NCBI GenBank assembly: GCA_029582155.1
Contig: CM055909.1
Coordinates: 18,152,301 to 18,216,300, forward strand
Direction: 5' to 3'
Length of the DNA stretch: 64,000 nt
Origin: Panopea generosa
Lineage: Eukaryota > Mollusca > Bivalvia > Adapedonta > Hiatellidae
Shown: one piece after another, positions 37,901 through 46,900 of the stretch
Position numbering within the stretch: the first letter of the stretch is position 1
Layout: each line of letters opens with the position of its first letter
Position numbers and translations under genes: made by a program
The notes under the pieces: generated by a model
Databases searched by the model: none
Told to the model about the DNA's origin: nothing
Seen by the model: only the letters and a program-made list of their open reading frames with translations

Positions 37901-40900
37901 TGATTGTTGGTTGATATTCTAGCGAATGATATGATTGCAATCTTAATTCTAATGTTATTTGTATATTGAAAGGAGAGAGCCATAACTAATGTTGGTAGAT
38001 TTTGTGGTCCAGACTGTTTACTTTTAACTTGAATGCTTAAACCAAATATCTCTACACATTGAATATATATGTATAAAGTAGAATGCTCGCCAAAATAACC
38101 AGTTAAAAGCGCGAGGGTCAATAACAATTTATATATACATAAAGTAGCCATCTGTATAATCGTAATAGAAAAATACATTTTCAACACAGTATAAAACGCC
38201 ATATAAGGCAATTTTTTTTATTTGTTATTTGTTAGCTCTATACGTTATGTACATGTGTATAGGTAAGTTCAGCCACAATCCTTACACAATTAATTGTCCG
38301 AAATTCAGTGGCTTCCCAATTCAATAATCATATTTTATTTCCCATTTGAGTCCAAAAAAATCCCAAAATGTATTTTTAAAAAAAAAAATCTTACATTAGG
38401 GGGTAAAAATACAACTGAATATGAAGTATTATTGTAATATATAATAATTATTGTTTAGAACATGATCTTAACAGTGTTATTTACAGTTTTACTTTGCAGT
38501 TGCTAAAGCCTTAAAACAATTTCCAATTTCCCCTCGATCGCGCTGTTTTTATCCCAATCTTTAAGGCTCGGACCTCTTCCCTATTTTCTGAAAAAGACCC
38601 TGAACTCGGCTGTGGAATAACGCATCATCATGGTACTATGTATGGACTTGATATTGTGTTTAGATGAAGCCGATTTAATAATATATGTTATAACAACACA
38701 TGCAACTACGAGTTATTTGCTATTAAATATTTCTCTTTTTACCAATTCAATCGAATCTGGGATACGCACTCCTTTCAAAAACCAGAATATCTGAATTAGT
38801 GTATTGTATACACAATGTACTGTATGAGAAACAAACCTGTCTGCGTGATCAATATTGATTTTGTAATTTGGTTCAGTGGTGGTACAGTTCAATGCAGATG
38901 TCACGGGCGTCGTGTCGCTTTCACCATTCATACAGCGATACTCCTTGTTTAATGCCACAAACTCGCCAGAAACACCTTAAAACCACACATTGTTCATATA
39001 TATTATATTAAAACTACTGTGAGGACAAGATATAAGGGGGTTGGGGGTGGGGGGGGCGGAGGTCAGAAAGTTCTTAGACTTTTCTATAACATATTTAAAT
39101 AATTTACATTATATATTTCTATTTATCCATCAATTTATACCCTCCCGTAACAGCCGTTTACAATTATAAACACTAATTAAACTTTTCACGTTGGGACTAC
39201 AGGAACTAAATACTCTTTAACTATTTTATCATATACATGGATACTTTGAAAAAGAAACACATGCCCAAAACTTTATTATCGAACACAAACTGGTACAATT
39301 GTCCACGACAATGTTGATCGTGGTACGAGTTCATCTAAATGACACGATAACCGGTGGAAGTAATGTCGAAGGCATTATAATTTAGTTTTAAACGGATTTC
39401 GAATACTTTTGTTTTCTTAAACATGTAAGGCATATATTACTACGATTTTTTTTTATATAAACGCCGTATGTGTATTATATTATTGCGACTTCTTGCACGA
39501 GCACTATGTATTACTACGACGTCTTGCATTAACAATGTATTGTATATATTACCTTCTCTGTGAACCTTAATATGCGTTACATGCATTCCACTGTACACAA
39601 TTCCAAATCCACTGCTCGTTACATATTTAGGTCTTGGAGGAAGGTTCGGTATTTGCTCATAGTATGATGCCATGGTGAACTTGACGTAATTAAACAGTGC
39701 TTGGTTACACCATATGACGTCAGTAGAAGGGCCATCCGTACATGGAATACTTTTAAAAAATGATAAGTTTATTATAGACGAGAGACATATAAATTTTGTT
39801 TTTAAATCAAATCTCTTCATATAATGGCTTTATAGACTAAAACAACGTTGTGTTTACTGTAAGCGATATTCTTTCTACTTGGAAAAAGGATTTTGTAAAT
39901 AGAATGACTTTAGTTTTTTAATCGTTTACTTCGCTTTCAAACTAAAGACCAAAATGAACAGGTTGTAATATGCTTTATGCTATATCTTTTCTTTATACGT
40001 AGTTATATTTATTGAGGTAAATATGTTTTATAACTCTTGTTATATCTTTGAGAGTTTGTAAACATTTTTGAAAGGAATTACTAACTATTTGGATTGCGTT
40101 AAGATTTAAAAAATGTCATAAGAAACTGTTCAAATATACAAGATTAATAACTATCTTCCTCAGAGTCACCGTATAATCAGGAACCTGAGGTCAAGTGTTT
40201 AAAAGTCAATCAGTCTTAGCATATGGTTAGCATAATGACCCGTTCAGTTATTTTTATAATTGAAAATGCATTTTAATCACATGATAACATGATTTCATGA
40301 AATTCAAAAAATACTTGTTAATACACTACGTTTATCCCAGGATAACATACGGTTAAATTAGACATCTTTAAGCCATTTGACTATCCCTTCGTGTTTGTAC
40401 TTACTTGAAATAAAACAGTTGTTTGCCATCCGTTCGTCTTATCCTCGCCAGAGTTAATTCACAAGATGTCAGTTTGGGCGGGTTATTGTTCGAGTCAACT
40501 ATTTGCATTGATGTAGAAAATAACAAAGTAAGACCTAGAACTACCATTTGCAATAGATAATACGTAGATTTATTTTCTTATAAAATAACCCAGATTTTTG
40601 TATTGTCTTAAACATAATTTTAAGTATATCTTTTCAATGTTCAAAATAGTTAGGCCAATTTAGATCAACATCATTCATATTTACTAAATCATAATGACCA
40701 CTTTTATCATGAAAACGTCAGTTATATATAGAGAATGAAATGCTTTAAAATATTTGTAGTTTAATGATTATACCTTTGCTTGCATGAAAAACCTTGTTAA
40801 ATAGATCAATGACACATTCATTAGATATTTGATTTAAATGATTGAATAAGAACGTGATTGACAAAAAATATAAAATGTTAGTTTCAGGGGTTGTGAAATA

Positions 40901-43900
40901 TTGTAATTTTATGTACATTTAACATCAATGATTCACTCAAGTCGAGCCTGATGTTTCTTTTCTTTAATGCGTTCTATGCTTATACAGATTCCTTTGTATG
41001 ATTTCATAGTTTAGATAGTCATCTAAGGTATACAATAAAGACATTAATTTTTATATGCAACTTTGTATTGGTATACATTAGAAAAATAGGTATCTGATAT
41101 ATTTCTTACGTTCAAATGAAAGACTTCAATCCTTTTTCATATAGATAACCTCTTGTAGAAAAAGTGAAACGTTGTTCAACATTTCAATGCAAAAGGTTAA
41201 AATGAAGTTAACACATTGTTAAATCGTTAGTTCACCTAGGCAATGCTTAATATATTAAAAAATATCATATAAATAAGTAATAAACAATCTTACAGGTTAA
41301 GCAACTGCTGCCGGAAAATCCCTTGGTGCAGGTACACGAATGGGGATAGCTGCACGCGCCCGGATAACATGGTGACTTGTGAGAACACAGTACTGTAACA
41401 ATACATGACAAAGAATATTTAATAAATTAAAAGTGTTTATACGACGCCATTTGCGGTTATGTACATGCCGCATTCCAGGCAGCATATCAACGTTTAAGTA
41501 CAAATTTTCACCAACACTGCAATGTACATACGTCTTAGTAACGGCTAGTTATATTATCAGAATATTACAATAGTTACAAATGGCATATCAGGTAATCAAC
41601 ACGAGTTGGTGTCGGAGTGATTAACGTTTATCATAATACTGCAAAATATAATGTTGCTATAATTATGTAACCAAATCTGGTAAAAGTCACTCATTTGAAC
41701 AACCAATTTAACAAAAAACTTTCGCTGGCTTTAAATGATGTATATTGTTCAATTTTCATTTTGGGGTATCCTATTTCTATAAACTGCCCTTTGGTTAAAT
41801 TGGAAACAGCGGTCGTTTTATTATTTTCACAATCGACTTGGATATTGTTAACTTTACGTGGTTAAACATTTATCCTAGGTATAAAGATTAATGAGACGTG
41901 TGAAGATAGTGAACTAGTTTTCTACATTGTCGTGTAGAACGAACAATCTTTTTTATTTTTTATGATTCGATCCTTGCAAAATAAAATGAGAAAGTGAAAG
42001 TCTTCCGTTATCCCAAAGTATGTCTTTGTCATACTCACAAATCCCTTGCGGGAACCCCTAAGCATCTCGATTGTTCAAACGTGGATCCCTTCTTATAGGC
42101 AAATTTTCTGTGAGATATGAACACATTTGACGGATCGGTTTGAAAATAATTAACAATGACCCTATTGGAATACATCCTGGTCTCTTGTGGAAAGTTTGTC
42201 TTTCTTACTGAACAACATTGTATAGACAATGCTTCAGATCCCAAATTGAAAAATCCATTTGTAACAATGAGAACAGTTTTCTCATAGAATGCTTATGTAA
42301 AACTGAAAGTCCTTCCTGTATACCTGAAGTTCTTTATATATTCCAAATCCTTGATTTGTATAAACGTGAATCATCCTTTACAAAGGAAATAATTTATGTC
42401 ATATGTGAACAAATGTGACTGGCCGATTCTTGACAAGAATGCATTGGAATATTCACAATCTAACTAATTAAGGATCCCTTTTAATTGAGTTTCCTAATTG
42501 GAACAACTTTAATTTGCTATGACTGGACAATGCTTCAGATGCAACATTGAATAGTACTATACTATTGCAGAATTTGATTGGGAAATGACAAGTTTCCATT
42601 TCTTTTATTGTTTGTTTTTGAACTTAGAATTAGCTACATACTCCCATTATCATTAATTGTGGGAAACGTACATTTTGTAATAAGTTCTCTTAGCGAAGCC
42701 TTGTTGACTTTATCTAGGCAAAAAACCGCTTAAATATTAATATATAATTTTACAATTTCATCAGAAACAAATATAAATATTGTAACAATTACACTTACAT
42801 GTAGCGCAGTAAGCACCATCTCGATGTGATGGAGGACATTCACATTTGTTCGGGGCAATACAGGTTCCGCCATTGTGACATGGCGTTGTACATATGGCTG
42901 TAAAAGTTCGTTCAAGTATGATTATACAGCTGAATGTAATGAAATTAAGTAAAAGTTGAATATGACAAAACGTCTTAAGCATTAAGTACACTCAGTAGAA
43001 ATCCAGTTATATACGACAAAACAATGTAATAAACTATAAGTAGAATTTAAGAAAATCAGCCAAACAGATCTTAGTAAAAAATCGGTTAAATATGGCTGAG
43101 CATAGCTAACTCTTATTGGATTATGTCTTTCATAAAAATGAAACAACAATCATGACGTAAAATAGACCAATTTAGCATATGGATTATTTTGTTTTGTTCA
43201 ACGCCAACACCTTGTAGATGTTAAACAGAATCTAGTGATATAACATTAAACATATACATGAATGTGTATCTATCCAATGACCTTCTGCCTGTGGAAAAAT
43301 ATATATTTCTTTAAATAATAGACCAAGTTGTGCTCAAACCCATTACCCAAGCAATGGGATATATGTGATATTGAATATCGTATTTAACCACTGAAGGTAA
43401 TAGTATACAACTATCTATTTTAGCGGTCAATGGTTCAAATTATTTATCCACGGAAAATGACTACTGACCCAACTATTGACCGAGACGTAGTCACCTCACT
43501 TCATTCATACTTTCACTGCATTTATTAACAGAGGTGTGAATTTTTTTTTTCGTAGCCTTTATATGTCTGTTCTCCACTAACAAATTCAACTATTACATTC
43601 CTAACCTTCATAATCAAATTCTCTGACTATCTCCAACTGTTCAAAGTACAATGTCACCAGCATTTAGCTACATGCTGGACCCGCTCTTGATCAAAATAAC
43701 GTCATCAACGCAAAATACGTATACAATCTGACGTCATTATATAAACATAGCAGTTGTGAAAAATGATTTAATTGTACTTTAGCGTTAAAAAATATGAACT
43801 TTAATGTTAGTTTTAATTTACGGAGTATAATTAACAGTTCAGTTTTACTGTTGTTTTACCGAGTAGCGCAAATTTATGGAGTTTGAATGGACTATCAGCA

Positions 43901-46900
43901 TGCGAACGGAAATACGTTTCGTTTGAACTATTGACTCGAAAACCAGGTTCATTTTTGAAGGTATAAGTGGTCAATAGTTCATTTTATTTGACCTGATTAG
44001 TTCCTCTTTCAACCAGTCAGATTGAAGCATTCATGATGAGATATAAAAAATGTCGATACTTATTTAAATTTAAAACGATTGTCAAATTAATCCAATAATT
44101 TGAGTCTACTCACGGGTATTACAGTTGCCATCATGATATTCATCTTTCCAACCGTCACAACACCGATAGTTGGTTACTGTGTAGTACCTAGCAACTGTTG
44201 ACCTTCCCCATCCCCTGGTTTATAGAGTGCATATCATATACATGTATATGTTACGCCTAACAATATTGTCAATATTTATTTTAGATTTATGAAAATTTTA
44301 TTGAGTTAATCATAAACAGCATATATATTAAACAGTATTTTAGTGGTACACAAAAACATTTTTTTTTTAAAATCAGATCAATACTCACAAAATACTATTT
44401 TGGTGAAGTTCAATACAAATGTGCGCATGTATGAAGATGAAAAAATGGTAGAAATGTATGATAGAAATTGACTCGATATGTGCCAAATGCCTTTATTTAG
44501 CAGTAATGATTTTTAGTCACCCTATTTTATGCCTATCACGAACTTTTGAAACACATCTTATCTTTTTGCTGTTTTGGCAAACTAAATTTGCGTTGGTTTC
44601 GCCAATTAAAATCAGTACTTTGACCTATTTTCAAAGGTAATAGATATTTATTTACCACTGAAAAACAGTAATGTGTCATGGTCCTATGGACATACTGAGG
44701 TAATATTAACAACAAAAATAACGAGTCATGGTCTTATGGCCGTCCTGAGGCTACATTAATCAAAACAGTAACGAGTCATGGTCCTTTAGGCGTAGTGAGG
44801 TTTCATTATCAAAACGATAACGAGTCATGGTTCTATAGACGTATTGAGGTTACATTAATTAAAACAGTTACTAGTCATAATCATATAGACGTACTGAGGT
44901 TGCATTAATCAAAACAGTAACACGTTATAGTCATATGGCCGTTTTAAGATAACATTTATCAAAACATTAACGAGTAATTGTTCTATTGCCGCCTTGAAGT
45001 TACAATTAATGAAACAGTAACACGTTATGGTTCTATGGCCATCCTGAGGTAACATTTATCAAAACAGTGACGAGCCATGGCAATTCAGACGTACTGAGGA
45101 TACATTAATCAAAACACGTCAGATATACTGAGGTTCCATTACAAAACCGACTGAGGTAACATTAAAAAAATAGAGTCATGACCATATGGCCGTCTTGAGG
45201 TTATATTCAATTATTATTTAAATACCGCCTCCATCTCTAAAATGTACTAGAATACAGCATTTGGTTTTGAAAATATCAAAATATTCCGCTGGCCTAACCC
45301 ACCAGCAGGGCTAGGGGATGCCCCTCTCGCACTCTATTCCCACATATTGGCTGACAGTGCCTAAGGAACGGGGCTTACATTACAGTGAAAATAAATCTTT
45401 TAATACACCTTATAGTTGTTCTGAATAAAAACGTTTAAAAGTCAAAATTTGGGAATAAATGACAACCATATATTTTTCTAAAAACGCACTAGATGCAGCA
45501 GTCGGTGTTTTAATTATCATTCTCCCGAGGAAATACCACCACTAGTTCACCACTACTAGCCCATTCCTATACTTTTTCCCAGGTTTTGCCTCTCAGTACA
45601 TGAGGTAACTGGTTTGACTCCGATGGAGGTTCGTTGTTTTTAATACATCTGATATCCTTCTTTTTTTTTTAAAAGCTTGGAAAATATTGGAGTACATGAC
45701 AACCATTTCCCTCCCTAATACTTATTGTGTTGCAGTGTACGAGGTTCCGGGTTTAAACCCTATGGAAGTTGTTAATTTAATGCATACCGTTTTTTTTACT
45801 AAACAATAATGCTAAAAAATTGTATCATTGAAAATATATATTTAGTGAAAAGGTTTACCAAAACAGTAAAAAATCGTATATTTCTGTAATATTTTAAATG
45901 ATGATATCTTTACATGTATGTATAAAAGCTCATTTCTGATTTTTATTGTTATGGAATATTTAAAAAAAACATGTGTATAAAAACACATTGCTAACTTTTA
46001 TTGTTATATTTGCACCACTGTATCGATGTCATCGATGTTTAATTAAAACATGTGTAGTTCCTTTTTAATCATATTAATTTGATTAAAATAAAATAGTTTA
46101 CTTAATGCATAAACTATCTGAGTTTTACATAGTTCCAAACAAATTTAAATATTTAATAACTGAATTGTAGCAAATTATCCTAGATTAATAACTGAACCCT
46201 GCTTAAATCTAAAGTATATACTTGTTGAATACCATATACCTTTTTAAAGTGTGGGTCGTTGAATATTTCCTGCAAAGCTATTTGATGATGTAACTGAGTA
46301 GCGAAACAGCTGGATTGTTCTCAATACATGTACATGTTTCCATGGAATGTACAACTCAGATAGGATGGTCCCATAACATTAGGGTCTTGTATACACCATT
46401 ACAAATCAATATCAAAGAACGATGAAGAATTGGTGCAAACAGGCTTGGTTGCATACATGAAGGCAAAGAAAGTAGGACAACACAGATAACATTTAATGGC
46501 ACAGTGAAGATTCGGTGGTTTGCATATATTTCTTAACGATTGGCTACAGTATACATTTTGCCATCTTAGGTCTTTAACTTTGTGGAAGAAGACCTCATAC
46601 AGAGCCCCTTTGAGACATGTAGAAACAGTGAAAATGACAAAATGATGATAAAAATATTTTTATAGTTGAGGAATAGCCTTCTTAGTTTACTGGCGGAAAA
46701 AAAATCCGAATTAAATGTATTTTCGTTTTAGGACACACTCATATAATCATTCAGATGGTTGAACTACTGCGGTGATCTTAACACCCAACCAGACAAATGG
46801 TGGCATTATGTCCACCACAACACGGATGGTGCCATACTTTTATGCTATGGAAACACTCGAATCAATAACTTCAGATGACTATCCTATGCAACTTGCAAAC

